Part shown: in pieces, positions 1 to 16,597 of the stretch
Layout of the letters: each line of letters begins with the position of its first letter
Position numbering within the stretch: the first letter of the stretch is position 1
Assembly (NCBI RefSeq): GCF_015711645.1
Contig: NZ_JABTEX010000005.1
Coordinates: 1 to 64,000, forward strand
Direction of reading: 5' to 3'
DNA length: 64,000 nucleotides
Source: Planomonospora sp. ID82291
Lineage (GTDB): Bacteria; Actinomycetota; Actinomycetes; Streptosporangiales; Streptosporangiaceae
The notes under the pieces: generated by a model
What the model was told of the DNA's origin: nothing
What the model saw: only the letters and a program-made list of their open reading frames with translations
Database searches by the model: none
Position numbers and translations under genes: made by a program

Positions 1-7836
<7,836 letters not shown>

Positions 7837-7990
7837 CGTCGCCACGCTTTCCGTCGTCGCCGGGACAATGCATTTCAGGCGCGTACGAGCACTTCGGAAA
7901 GGCGGGAACGCATTTCACCCGGCCACCCGCCCGCATTTGTTACCTGGCAGTGAACCACACGCGCGAACCGTCGAGCAATAATTCGAATTG

Positions 7991-10501
7991 TCACATGCCG
8001 CTAAAACCTCCCTCCCTTTTTTCGCGTTTCCCGACGACCGTCGCGGCCGGCCGGAGAATGACGCGCGGCCGGACCGGCCGCCGGGTCCTGAGCACGACCT
8101 GGGGCCGGATCCGCGGGGGGCGCGGCGGCCCGCCGGGGACCCCCGGCGGCCGGGCGCCGCTCCGCCGGGGCAGGCCGCGCGACAGGCGGCCCGGCCACCA
8201 GACGGCGTCGCCGGCGTCCAGGGTGAGCGCGGTGACCAGCACCGAGCGGACCACCATCGTGTCCAGCAGCACGCCCACCGCCACCGCGAAGGCGATCTGC
8301 ACGGTCTGGGAGAGCGGCAGCACGACGAGCACGGCGAAGGTGCCCGCGAGCACCACCCCGGCCGAGGTGATCACCCCGCCGGTGGCCTCCAGGCCGAGCA
8401 GCGCGCCGCGCGCCGTGCCGTACCGGTGCGCCTCCTCGCGCACCCGGTGCATCAGGAAGATGTTGTAGTCGACGCCGAGCGCGACCAGGAACACGAAGAC
8501 CAGCAGCACGAACCCCTGGTCCACCCCGGCGAAGCCGAACAGGTGGGTGAAGGCCAGCGCGCTGATGCCCAGCGTGGCCAGGAACGACACCACGACGGTG
8601 GCGAGCAGCAGCAGCGGCGCGACGAGCGAGCGCAGCAGCAGCGCCAGCACCGCGAAGACCACCAGCAGCACCAGCGGGATGATCACCCGGCGGTCGCGTT
8701 CCGCGCCCCGCTCCAGGTCGGCGACGAGCGCCGCGTTCCCGCCCACGTTCACGTCGGGGGCGGCCACGGCGCGCAGCCGGTCGCGCAGGGCGAGCACCTC
8801 GCGCCGCTCGGCGTCCCGGCCGCCGGACGGGCGCACGGTCACGTTGAGCAGGACGTCGCCGTTGCCGGCCGCGCCCAGGGTGATCGCGGTGACCTCGGGG
8901 CGCTGCGCGGTGTCCAGGATCACGTCCCTGACGTACCGCTCGCCGGTGACCACCTGGACCGGGTCGGCTCCCCCCGCCGGGAAGTGCCGGGCGGCGGCCT
9001 CCTGCCCGACGACGGAGTCCGGCCGGCCGAGGAAGACGTCGGCGTTGCCCAGCCCGCCCTCCCGGTAGGCGGTCAGCCCGGCCGAGCAGAGCGCCAGCAC
9101 GGCGAGGGTGGCCAGCCACACCCGCCGGGGGTGGCGCGCGATCCTGCGGCCCAGCTCCCCCCAGAACGCGCCCCCGGTCGGCCGGTCCCCGCCGTGCGGG
9201 TCGTGGTGCGGGACCACCGGCCAGAACACCCAGCGGCCGCAGATCACCATGACGGCGGGGAGCAGCGTCATCATCGCGAGCATCGCGCTCAGCACCCCGA
9301 CCGCCGAGACCGGCCCCAGCCCCTTGGTGGAGTTGAGCTCGGCCGCCACCAGGCAGAGCAGGCCCGCCACCACGGTCGCGGCGCTGGCGACGACGGCGGG
9401 CCCGGCCCGGCGCAGCGCGACCGCCATCGCCTCGTGCCGGTCGGCGTGCCGGCGCAGCTCCTCCCGGTAGCGGGCGACGATCAGCAGCGCGTAGTCGGTT
9501 CCCGCCCCGATGACCAGGACCATCAGCAGCGAGACCGCGACGCTGCTGACCGTGATCACCTCCGCCTCGGCCAGCGCCCGGTTCACCCCCATCGCGACGA
9601 CCAGCCCGACCAGCACGGTGCCGAGCGGCAGCAGCCAGAGCACGGCGCTGCGGTAGGTGACCAGCAGCACGACGACCGCCACGCCCATGGCGGCCAGCAG
9701 CAGGTCGGTGTCGACGGTGGAGAAGACCGCCAGCGCGTCGGCCTGGAAGCCGACCAGCCCGGTGATGTGCGCGGCCAGCCCGGCGGGCCGCCCGGCGTCG
9801 ACGACCCGCCGCACCCGCTCGACGACCTGCGCCGTCTCCCGCCCGCCGTGGTCGCGCACGACGACCACGACCTGGACCGCCTCGCCGTCGCGGGACCGCT
9901 CCGCGGCGAGCAGGTCGATCGTCTTGGTCACCTTCGGGATCCGGAGCTTCTCCTCGACCGCCCGCAGCCCTGCCGGCAGCCGCCCCTTCGCGTCCCGGTA
10001 CGGCTTCAGCTCCCGGTCCAGGTCCCGGCGGTCGAAGCTCCGGCCGCCGGTCGGCGCGGGCAGCTCGGCGACGACCCCCTCGACCCGGGCGAGCTCCTCC
10101 AGGTCGCGGGCGATCGCGGCCTCGTCGGCCTCGGTCACGCCGCCGCGCCGCTCGTAGACGACCGTGGCCGGGGCCAGGCTCTCCCCCTGCATGCCGAGGA
10201 TGCGCTCGACCGCCCGCGCGGAGTCGGCGCTGCCGGGCAGGTAGGCGGCGATGTCGTCCTTCTGCACCGATTCCAGCCGCCCCGCGGAGGACCCGGCCAC
10301 GACGATGACGCCCAGCCAGACGGCCAGCACCACCCACTTGCCGCGCCGCCCGCACAGCAGGCCGGGCAGCAGGCCGAGCAGTGCGCCCGGCGACCGGTCC
10401 GGCGACCGCCGGGGCGGACGGGCGGGCCGGCGGACGGACACCGGGGCGGGCGGGCGCGCGGCCGGTCGCCCGCCCGCCCCGGCGTCCGTCCGAGTGGCCA
10501 T
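7991..10501 (-). CDS. MMPL/RND-family lipid or lipopeptide exporter
   Basis: An 836-residue membrane protein of the MmpL family. These proteins move lipids, glycopeptidolipids or siderophores across the actinobacterial membrane. A basic N-terminus leads into a first membrane helix (VVLAVWLGVIVVAG). A large extracytoplasmic domain follows, then a helix cluster, a second porter domain and a second helix cluster, giving the usual two-fold layout of about 11-12 helices. The ATG at 10501 shares its A with the TGA of the upstream carrier-protein gene (TGATG), so translation is probably coupled. That supports this start over in-frame codons further upstream, which would lie inside the acp gene. The gene order FAAL-ACP-MmpL-NRPS suggests that it exports the lipopeptide or its precursor. 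The substrate is inferred from context only. Confidence 0.92.
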   Translation of the reverse strand: MATRTDAGAGGRPAARPPAPVSVRRPARPPRRSPDRSPGALLGLLPGLLCGRRGKWVVLAVWLGVIVVAGSSAGRLESVQKDDIAAYLPGSADSARAVERILGMQGESLAPATVVYERRGGVTEADEAAIARDLEELARVEGVVAELPAPTGGRSFDRRDLDRELKPYRDAKGRLPAGLRAVEEKLRIPKVTKTIDLLAAERSRDGEAVQVVVVVRDHGGRETAQVVERVRRVVDAGRPAGLAAHITGLVGFQADALAVFSTVDTDLLLAAMGVAVVVLLVTYRSAVLWLLPLGTVLVGLVVAMGVNRALAEAEVITVSSVAVSLLMVLVIGAGTDYALLIVARYREELRRHADRHEAMAVALRRAGPAVVASAATVVAGLLCLVAAELNSTKGLGPVSAVGVLSAMLAMMTLLPAVMVICGRWVFWPVVPHHDPHGGDRPTGGAFWGELGRRIARHPRRVWLATLAVLALCSAGLTAYREGGLGNADVFLGRPDSVVGQEAAARHFPAGGADPVQVVTGERYVRDVILDTAQRPEVTAITLGAAGNGDVLLNVTVRPSGGRDAERREVLALRDRLRAVAAPDVNVGGNAALVADLERGAERDRRVIIPLVLLVVFAVLALLLRSLVAPLLLLATVVVSFLATLGISALAFTHLFGFAGVDQGFVLLVFVFLVALGVDYNIFLMHRVREEAHRYGTARGALLGLEATGGVITSAGVVLAGTFAVLVVLPLSQTVQIAFAVAVGVLLDTMVVRSVLVTALTLDAGDAVWWPGRLSRGLPRRSGARPPGVPGGPPRPPRIRPQVVLRTRRPVRPRVILRPAATVVGKREKREGGFSGM

Positions 10502-10776
10502 CAGCGGGCGCTCAGCATGCCCCGCAGGTGGTCGGCCATGGCCGCGACGGTCGGGTGTTCCCAGGCGAGGGTCGGCTCGACCGCGAGACCGTACTCCGCC
10601 TCGATGTCGCCGCACAGGCCCAGCGAGTAGACCGAGTCCATGCCGTACTGGGCGATCGGGACCAGCGGGTCGATCTCCTGCGGCGGCCGGACGACGTAGG
10701 CGGCCACCCGGGCCCGCAGCCAGTCCCGGATGTCCTCCAGGTCGACGGCGGTCCCGGCCTCGGCGGACGTGCTCAT
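10501..10776 (-). CDS. Stand-alone acyl carrier protein
   Basis: A 91-residue phosphopantetheine-binding protein. The attachment serine lies in YGMDSVYSLGL (Ser near residue 48). The fold ends with the usual helix ending in DHLRGML. The ATG at 10776 overlaps the stop of the FAAL gene by ATGA, and its own stop overlaps the MmpL start. In known FAAL systems the ligase loads a fatty acyl-adenylate directly onto such a carrier, which passes the acyl group to the NRPS starter condensation domain. That role is inferred here from the operon, while the family assignment follows from the motif and size. Confidence 0.9.
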   Translation of the reverse strand: MSTSAEAGTAVDLEDIRDWLRARVAAYVVRPPQEIDPLVPIAQYGMDSVYSLGLCGDIEAEYGLAVEPTLAWEHPTVAAMADHLRGMLSAR

Positions 10777-12686
10777 TCTCCCTCTCCCTCCTGCGCGGTC
10801 CCCGGTGCGGCCTGCCGTACGGCCTGCCGCGCCCCGCCCGCGACCGCTCCGTCCGCTCCCCCGGGCTCGGCCGCTCCGTCCGCTCCCCCGGGCTCGGCCG
10901 CTCCGTCCGCTCCCCCGGGCTCGGCCGCTCCGTCCGCTCCCCCGAGCTCGGCCAGGACGTCGCGTGCGGCCCCGGCGAGCTCGGCGTGCACGACGGGGAG
11001 CAGCCCGGTCAGCAGCAGCTCGCGGGTCCGGGAGCGCTGGATCTTGCCGCTGGTGGTCCGGCCCACCCCGCCGCGCTCGACCAGCACGACGCTCAGCGAG
11101 GCGACGCCGAACGCGCGGGCCAGCTCGCCCTGGACCCGGCGGGCCACCGCGGCCTCGCCGTCTCCAACGCCGTCCGCGCCGAGGCGCTCCCGCCGGACCT
11201 CCTGCACCACCACCACGTGCTCGCCCGCGGGACCGTCCTGCGGCTCGACCCCGAAGGCCGCGGCCACGCCCAGCGCCGGGTGCACCCCGCGGGCCGCCTC
11301 CTCCAGGTCCTGCGGGTAGAGGTTGCGCCCCTTGACGATGATCACGTCCTTGATCCGGCCGGTGACGTAGAGCTCGCCGTCCAGCAGGAAGCCGAGGTCC
11401 CCGGTCCGCAGGTACGGCCCCCGCCCGGCGGCCGTACGGCCCGCGAAGGCGGCGCCGGTGGCCTCGTCGCGCTGCCAGTACCCCCGGGCGACGCTCCCGC
11501 CGCGCACCCAGATCTCCCCGACCCGTCCCTCGCCGAGGTCCTCCCGGGTCTCGGGGTCGACGACCTCCACGGTCATGGTGACCGGCCGCCCGCAGCCGAC
11601 CAGCTCGACGCCCGTCTCCCCGGGGACCGCCTCGTGCCGCTCCAGCGCCGCCGCGTCGAACCGGCGGATCGTCGGTCCCCGCCCCACCGGGGTGGCGGTG
11701 ATCACCAGGGTCGCCTCCGCCATGCCGTACGCCGGGGCCCAGACCCGCTCGCCGAAGCCGATCGGGCCGAAGCGGCGGACCATGGTGCGCAGCGTGCCGG
11801 TGCGGACCGGTTCGGCGCCGTTGAGCGCGAACTTCAGGCTGGACAGGTCCAGACCCGCCGCCTGGGCGTCGGTGACCCGGGCCGCGCACCACTCGTAGGC
11901 GAAGTTCGGCGCGACGGTGTACTCCGCCCGGTAGCGGCTGATCATCTCCAGCCAGAGGGCGGGGCGCATGACGAAGTCGACCGGTGAGGCGAAGTACAGG
12001 TCGCCGCCGGCGTGGATCGGCTGGAGCAGCATGCCGATGAGCCCCATGTCGTGGTAGTGCGGCAGCCAGCCGACCCCGACGCCCTCGGTGGGCGAGCCGA
12101 TGGCCCGCCAGATCTCGTTCTCGTTGTGCAGCAGGTTGGCGTGGGTGAGCATGACGCCGCGCGGCTCGCTGGTGGAGCCGGAGGTGTACTGCAGGTAGGC
12201 CAGGGTGTCCGGGCCGATCTCCGGTTCGGTCCACTCGTCCGGACCGGGCAGGGCGAGGGCGTCGGTGGCGACGCACTCCACCGCGCCGTCGAGCCCGGCC
12301 TCGCGCAGCCAGGCCGCCAGCGGGCCGTGGTGGGCGGCGTCGGTCAGCACCAGCCGGACGTCGGCGTCCTTGATGATCCCGGCGGCCCGTTCCAGCGCGC
12401 GGGGGTCGGTCTGCGGGAGCGGCGAGGGCACCGCGACCACCCGGGAGTACAGGCAGCCGAGGAAGGCGGCCAGGAACTCCAGCCCCGCGGGGTACAGCAG
12501 CAGCGCCGTCCGGTCCTCCATCCGCCGCCGGGCCAGCCACGCCCCCAGCGATCCGGCCCGCGCGTCGAGCCCGGCGAAGGTCAGCCGGCTCTCGGAGAGC
12601 CGTCCGGCCCGGTCCCGCACGAAGGTGTAGGACCGCTCGTGCCCGTGTCGTTCGGCCTGCGCGCGTACCCGCTGCACAAAGGACAT
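10773..12686 (-). CDS. Fatty acyl-AMP ligase (FAAL)
   Basis: 637 residues of the acyl-adenylate-forming superfamily. The ATP-binding signature is TSGSTSEPRGVMLTH, followed by the FAAL/LuxE-type segment HYHDMGLIGMLLQP and the C-terminal YVTGRIKDVIIVKGRNLYP (hinge and lysine region). Such enzymes activate fatty acids as adenylates and transfer them to a carrier protein rather than to CoA. The ATG at 12686 has an AGGAG site eight or nine bases upstream and is preferred to an upstream in-frame codon. The extreme C-terminus carries a GGADGAAEP repeat encoded by tandem 27-bp units. It is the first gene of the apparent lipopeptide operon and overlaps the acyl carrier gene by 4 bp. Confidence 0.92.
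   Translation of the reverse strand: MSFVQRVRAQAERHGHERSYTFVRDRAGRLSESRLTFAGLDARAGSLGAWLARRRMEDRTALLLYPAGLEFLAAFLGCLYSRVVAVPSPLPQTDPRALERAAGIIKDADVRLVLTDAAHHGPLAAWLREAGLDGAVECVATDALALPGPDEWTEPEIGPDTLAYLQYTSGSTSEPRGVMLTHANLLHNENEIWRAIGSPTEGVGVGWLPHYHDMGLIGMLLQPIHAGGDLYFASPVDFVMRPALWLEMISRYRAEYTVAPNFAYEWCAARVTDAQAAGLDLSSLKFALNGAEPVRTGTLRTMVRRFGPIGFGERVWAPAYGMAEATLVITATPVGRGPTIRRFDAAALERHEAVPGETGVELVGCGRPVTMTVEVVDPETREDLGEGRVGEIWVRGGSVARGYWQRDEATGAAFAGRTAAGRGPYLRTGDLGFLLDGELYVTGRIKDVIIVKGRNLYPQDLEEAARGVHPALGVAAAFGVEPQDGPAGEHVVVVQEVRRERLGADGVGDGEAAVARRVQGELARAFGVASLSVVLVERGGVGRTTSGKIQRSRTRELLLTGLLPVVHAELAGAARDVLAELGGADGAAEPGGADGAAEPGGADGAAEPGGADGAVAGGARQAVRQAAPGTAQEGEGE
10846..10953. repeat. 27-bp tandem repeat, four copies, inside FAAL C-terminus
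   Basis: Four head-to-tail 27-bp units, the last with one substitution, encode the nine-residue unit GGADGAAEP in the last 60 residues of the ligase. The unit length keeps the frame. It lies after the catalytic C-terminal domain and is probably a flexible tail of variable length. Confidence 0.9.
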
Positions 12687-12871
12687 CTGGTCATCTCCTG
12701 CGACGGCGAGACACCCCAACCTAGGAGGATCCGCCGGGCGGTCACAGGCGCGGCCCGCACAAGCCGCGGACCGGTTTTACGCCGAAAGTTAGTAGCGTCG
12801 CCCTTCCGTCCCGGGGTGATCGCCCGCGCCGCGCGATCCGGTCCCGGGGTGATCGCCCGCGTCATGCGATG

Positions 12872-12890
12872 TTAGGCTGTCCTTGCTAAA
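12872..12890. promoter_or_regulatory. Possible DtxR/IdeR iron-box-like sequence
   Basis: TTAGGCTGTCCTTGCTAAA lies between the divergent FAAL operon and the cation-efflux gene. By hand it agrees with 13 of 19 positions of the actinobacterial iron-box consensus (TWAGGTWAGSCTWACCTWA). That is suggestive but not decisive, and an overlap with a plain promoter -10 region is possible. Confidence 0.3.
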
Positions 12891-12894
12891 CATC

Positions 12895-12908
12895 TGAGCA
12901 GTTGTTCA
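12895..12908. promoter_or_regulatory. ArsR/SmtB-like metal-sensor dyad
   Basis: TGAGCA-GT-TGTTCA is a 6-2-6 imperfect inverted repeat 12 bp upstream of the cation-efflux ATG. It resembles the TGAACA-N2-TGTTCA dyads bound by zinc- or cadmium-sensing ArsR/SmtB repressors. A site overlapping the promoter of a metal exporter fits metal-inducible derepression. No ArsR gene is present nearby, so the regulator would act in trans. Confidence 0.5.
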
Positions 12909-12920
12909 AGTGTTCACAGG

Positions 12921-13835
12921 ATGGATCTTGTGATGGGTCACGGTCACGGCCACGGACACGGCCACGGTGCGAGCGCCGACCGGCGCCACCTCTCCTGGGC
13001 GCTCGCCCTGCTGGTCGTCTTCATGGCGGCCGAGGTGGTCGTCGGCGTCATCGCCAACTCCATCGCGCTGATCTCCGACGCGGGGCACATGCTCACCGAC
13101 GCGGCCTCCATCGTGCTCGCGCTCCTCGCGATGAGCATGGCCGCCCGACCGGCCCGGGGCGCCTACACCTTCGGCTTCAAGCGGGCCGAGATCCTCTCGG
13201 CCGCGGTCAACGGCCTGACCTTCGTGCTCCTGGTCGCCTACTTCGTCTACGAGGGCGTGCGCCGGCTGATCGACCCGCCCGAGGTGGAGGGCGCGCTGGT
13301 CCTCGGCACGGCCCTCGCCGGGATCGCGGTCAACGCGGGCGCCGCCTGGCTGATCGCCCGGGCCGACCGGAGCAGCCTCAACGTCGAGGGGGCCTTCCAG
13401 CACATCCTCAACGACATGTACGCCTTCATCGCCACCGCCGTCGCCGGCGCGGTCGTCTGGCTCACCGGCTGGGGCCGGGCCGACGCGATCGCCGCCCTCG
13501 TCGTCGCGGCGCTGATGGCCAGGTCGGGCTACCTGCTGCTGCGCGACGCCGGCCGGGTGCTGTTCGAGGCGGCCCCCGCCGGGGTGGACCCGGTCGAGGT
13601 GGGGTCCGCGCTCACCGCCCACGCCGACGTCACCGCCGTCGAGGACCTGCACGTGTGGACCGTCACCAGCGGCTTCCCCGCGCTGTCCGCGCACGTGATC
13701 GTGCGGCCGGACGGCGACTGCCACCGGATCCGCCGCGAACTGGCCGACCTGCTGCACGAGCGCTTCCACATCGACCACAGCACCCTGCAGGTCGACCACG
13801 TCCCCGGCAGGTCCTGCCGGATCGCCACCGGCTGA
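12921..13835 (+). CDS. Cation diffusion facilitator (CDF) metal efflux transporter
   Basis: About 304 residues of the CDF family, which exchange cytoplasmic Zn2+/Cd2+/Co2+ for protons. A histidine-rich N-terminus (HGHGHGHGHG) precedes six membrane segments. The metal-site helix residues appear in SDAGHMLTD (helix 2) and HILNDMYAF (helix 5), and the cytoplasmic C-terminal domain contains DLHVWTVTSG. ATGs at 12921 and 12933 are both possible because neither has a clear ribosome site, and the His-rich tract is kept either way. It is divergent from the FAAL operon, with an ArsR/SmtB-like dyad just upstream, which suggests metal-responsive control. Confidence 0.93.
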   Translation: MDLVMGHGHGHGHGHGASADRRHLSWALALLVVFMAAEVVVGVIANSIALISDAGHMLTDAASIVLALLAMSMAARPARGAYTFGFKRAEILSAAVNGLTFVLLVAYFVYEGVRRLIDPPEVEGALVLGTALAGIAVNAGAAWLIARADRSSLNVEGAFQHILNDMYAFIATAVAGAVVWLTGWGRADAIAALVVAALMARSGYLLLRDAGRVLFEAAPAGVDPVEVGSALTAHADVTAVEDLHVWTVTSGFPALSAHVIVRPDGDCHRIRRELADLLHERFHIDHSTLQVDHVPGRSCRIATG

Positions 13836-13853
13836 CCTCCCGGCCGCCCCGGC

Positions 13854-13874
13854 GGCCCGCCCCTCGGGCGGGCC
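13854..13874. terminator. Hairpin between convergent genes
   Basis: A 9-bp perfect stem (GGCCCGCCC / GGGCGGGCC) with a 3-nt loop lies between the convergent CDF and TetR genes. It could serve both strands. There is no clear T-tract, as is common in high-GC actinobacteria. Confidence 0.55.
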
Positions 13875-13882
13875 CCGCGGCG

Positions 13883-14443
13883 TCAGGCCTCCAGGCAGAC
13901 CCGGAACATCCTCGTCAGCCGCTCGACCACGGCCTCGTGGTCCGGCACCTCGATGGCCTCGGGGCCGTAGAGCTGGCGGAGCGTGCCCGACCCGGTGATG
14001 AGGGCGGTGGCGACGGCCGCCCGCAGCCGGGCGTCCCGGCCGGACAGCCGGGCGGTGAGCGGCTCCATGATGGCCGCGTTGACCCGGTCCCGCATGATGC
14101 CGTGGATCTCCGGGCTCGCCGAGGAGCGGACGAGCGTCTCCAGCACCTGGCTGCCCCGGTCGGAGCGGAGCCGCTCGGCGACGTACTCCGCCAGTCGGCG
14201 GGGCAGTTCCTCCTCGGGACCGTCCAGCACGCCGGGGAAGCGCCCCTGCAGGGCGAGCACCTCGGCGAACAGCTCCCGTTTGCTGCCGAAGTAGCGGTTG
14301 ATCAGCGCGATGTTGGCCTCCGCCTCGGCCGCGATCAGGCGCATCGTCACATGGTCGTAGCCGAGTTCGGCGAACAGGCGCCGCGCGGCCTCCAGAATGC
14401 GCTGCCGGGTGTCCTCCCGGCAGCGGCGCCGTCCCTCGTCCAC
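13883..14443 (-). CDS. TetR/AcrR-family repressor
   Basis: 186 residues with an N-terminal HTH (about 12-60: ILEAARRLFAELGYDHVTMRLIAAEAEA followed by INRYFGSKRELFAEV) and a helical ligand domain. The GTG at 14443 is preceded by GGAAGGA. It is divergent from an MFS multidrug transporter gene with an 82-bp gap that contains an 18-bp dyad overlapping the transporter promoter. This is the standard arrangement for a drug-responsive local repressor of an efflux pump. The ligand is unknown. Confidence 0.9.
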   Translation of the reverse strand: MDEGRRRCREDTRQRILEAARRLFAELGYDHVTMRLIAAEAEANIALINRYFGSKRELFAEVLALQGRFPGVLDGPEEELPRRLAEYVAERLRSDRGSQVLETLVRSSASPEIHGIMRDRVNAAIMEPLTARLSGRDARLRAAVATALITGSGTLRQLYGPEAIEVPDHEAVVERLTRMFRVCLEA

Positions 14444-14462
14444 ACGCCCGATCCTTCCAGAT

Positions 14463-14492
14463 TTGACGGAGTAAACACGCGTCTACTAACTT
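14463..14492 (+). promoter_or_regulatory. MFS gene promoter with embedded TetR operator
   Basis: A TTGACG -35 box (14463-14468) and a TAACTT-like -10 (14487-14492) flank AGTAAACACGCGTCTACT (14470-14487), an imperfect palindrome matching at 7 of 9 arm positions. Binding there by the divergent TetR protein would block transporter transcription and its own. The promoter elements are a by-eye assignment. Confidence 0.55.
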
Positions 14493-14525
14493 CATATGCA
14501 TCGTACATGTAACGGGGGATGTTCC

Positions 14526-16085
14526 ATGCTGACCGAACAACAGGTCCAGGCCGCGGAGAGGCCGCACTTCACGCACCGGCAGGTGCTGGAGATCCTGGCC
14601 GGGCTCATGCTCGCCATGCTGACGTCGATGATCTCGACGTCCGTGGTGGGCACCGCGCTGCCGACGATCGTCGGCACCCTCGGCGGTCAGGACCAGCTCG
14701 CCTGGGTGGCCAGCGCCACCCTGCTCACCATGACCGCCTCCACCCCGCTGTGGGGCAAGCTCTCCGACCTCTACGGCCGCAAGCTGATGTTCCAGACCTC
14801 ACTGGTGATCTTCGCGGTCTCCTCGGTCGCCGCGGGCTTCTCCCAGGACATGGCGCAGCTCATCGTCGCGCGGGCCGTGCAGGGCATCGGCGCCGGCGGT
14901 CTCGCCGCGCTCCCCCAGATCATCCTCGGCGACGTGGTCGAGCCCCGCGAGCGCGGCCGCTACTCCGGCTACATGGGCGCGGTCTTCGGCGTCTCCACCG
15001 TGGCCGGGCCGCTGCTCGGCGGCTTCATCGTCGACAACATGTCCTGGCGCTGGACGTTCTGGATCTGCGTGCCGCTGGCCGTGATCGCGTTCACCGTCAT
15101 CCAGAAGGTCCTCACGCTGCCGCTCGTCCGCCGCGACGCCCGGGTCGACTGGTGGGGCGCGACCTTCATCACCGGCGGCACCACCGCGCTGATGCTGCTG
15201 CTCTCCCTGGGCGGCCAGGAGTTCGACTGGAACTCCGGCTGGAGCTACGGCCTGGGCGCCCTCAGCCTGGTGATGTTCGGCCTGGCCGTCCTCGCCGAGC
15301 GCCGGGCCGCCGACCCGATCCTGCCGCCGCGCCTGTTCGGCGACCGCACCTTCGTGCTCTCCAGCCTCGCCTCCCTGCTCGTCGGCGCCTCGATGTTCGG
15401 CGCGATGATGTTCCTGCCGCAGTACCTGCAGATCGTCAAGGGCATGAGCCCGACCGGCTCCGGCCTGATGACCCTGCCCATGGTCTTCGGCCTGCTCGTC
15501 TCCTCGATCGTGATCGGCCGCCTGGTCAGCCGGACCGGCCGCTGGAAGGTCTACCCCATCGGCGGCATGCTGCTCGTCGCGCTCGGCCTGTTCCTGCTCT
15601 CCCGGCTGCACGTCGACAGCTCGCTGCTGGCCGTCGGCGTGGACAACGCGGTGATCGGCATCGGCCTCGGCGCCTCCATGCAGATCCTGATCCTGGCCGC
15701 GCAGAACGCGGTGCCCCGGGGCGATCTGGCCGTCGCCACCTCGGGCGTGGGCTTCTTCCGCTCCCTGGGCGGCGCGGTCGGCGTGGCGGCCTTCGGCGCG
15801 ATCCTGTCCAACCGGCTCGGCTCGGAACTGGCCGCCCTGGCCAAGGCCGCGCATCTGCCGCTGGACGGCGGCGCCTCCTCCACCCTGGGCTCCCCGGAGG
15901 CCATCCGGCACCTGCCCGCCCCCGTCCTGGAGGTCATCCTGGAGGCCTTCACCCGGGCCCTGCAGACCGTCTTCCTGGTCGGCGTCCCGATCGCCGTCCT
16001 GGGCGCGGCGGCCGCGCTGCTGCTGAAGGAGATCCCGCTGCGCTCCGCCCAGGCCCCCAAGCCCGCACCTGCCCCGGCCGACTGA
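14526..16085 (+). CDS. MFS drug efflux transporter, DHA2 (14-helix, EmrB/QacA) type
   Basis: 519 residues, consistent with 14 membrane helices. The family motifs are WVASATLLTMTASTPLWGKLSD (motif A region GKLSDLYGRK) and the helix-5 antiporter-type motif GAVFGVSTVAGPLLGG. The ATG at 14526 follows GGGGGA at a suitable distance and is chosen over an in-frame ATG 30 bp upstream. Proton-driven export of hydrophobic or cationic compounds is expected. It is controlled by the divergent TetR gene. The reading frame ends before a strong bidirectional hairpin. Confidence 0.92.
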   Translation: MLTEQQVQAAERPHFTHRQVLEILAGLMLAMLTSMISTSVVGTALPTIVGTLGGQDQLAWVASATLLTMTASTPLWGKLSDLYGRKLMFQTSLVIFAVSSVAAGFSQDMAQLIVARAVQGIGAGGLAALPQIILGDVVEPRERGRYSGYMGAVFGVSTVAGPLLGGFIVDNMSWRWTFWICVPLAVIAFTVIQKVLTLPLVRRDARVDWWGATFITGGTTALMLLLSLGGQEFDWNSGWSYGLGALSLVMFGLAVLAERRAADPILPPRLFGDRTFVLSSLASLLVGASMFGAMMFLPQYLQIVKGMSPTGSGLMTLPMVFGLLVSSIVIGRLVSRTGRWKVYPIGGMLLVALGLFLLSRLHVDSSLLAVGVDNAVIGIGLGASMQILILAAQNAVPRGDLAVATSGVGFFRSLGGAVGVAAFGAILSNRLGSELAALAKAAHLPLDGGASSTLGSPEAIRHLPAPVLEVILEAFTRALQTVFLVGVPIAVLGAAAALLLKEIPLRSAQAPKPAPAPAD

Positions 16086-16182
16086 TCCCGCTCATCCCGA
16101 TCCCGGCCGACTGATCCCGCCCGACGCCGGCTCCACCCGGCAGACCGATCCCGCCTCCCACCCGCCCGCGTCTCCGCGGCGG

Positions 16183-16216
16183 AAGGGCCCGGACCTCTCA
16201 TCGGGTCCGGGCCCTT
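16183..16216. terminator. Bidirectional rho-independent terminator
   Basis: A perfect 13-bp stem (AAGGGCCCGGACC / GGTCCGGGCCCTT) with an 8-nt loop. The A-rich and T-rich ends lie at the stem base. It lies between the convergent MFS gene and the small exported-protein gene. Confidence 0.85.
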
Positions 16217-16250
16217 CGTGCGTACGGTTCCCGCGCGGTGCGGGCGAGTC

Positions 16251-16505
16251 TCAGATGACGTCGCCCCGGGTCGATCCCCCGCTGCGCGCATGGGCGTCCG
16301 TACGGTGGTGCTGCTGCTTGCGCATGCCCGCCAGCCCGAGCAGACCCGCCAGTCCGAGCAGACCCCACAGGCCGGCGTTTCCACCGTCGTCCTGCTGCTG
16401 CTGGGGCTGCGGGGTGGCCGCCGTCGCGAACGCGTCGGCGGACGCGCTCGCCGGGGCGAACGCGAGGAGCACGGCGAGTCCTGTTCCTGCGATGGCCTTT
16501 CTCAT
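16251..16505 (-). CDS. Small exported protein with WGxxG-type C-terminus
   Basis: 84 residues. A signal-like N-terminus (MRKAIAGTGLAVLLAFAPASASA) is followed by a short Gln-rich linker and the hydrophobic segment GLWGLLGLAGLLGLAGMRKQ, a WGxxG/Gly-Leu repeat seen in small actinobacterial membrane-anchored proteins with a basic tail. The ATG at 16505 has GGGGGA seven bases upstream. Function is unknown. The C-terminal repeat followed by Arg-Lys resembles a sorting-type membrane anchor. Confidence 0.75.
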   Translation of the reverse strand: MRKAIAGTGLAVLLAFAPASASADAFATAATPQPQQQQDDGGNAGLWGLLGLAGLLGLAGMRKQQHHRTDAHARSGGSTRGDVI

Positions 16506-16597
16506 GGTGATCCCCCGATCTGGACCGACTCCGCGACAACATGGAGCCGCCTTCGCCCGCCCCGGACGGACCGGCACGGCCCTTCCCGCAGGACGGA

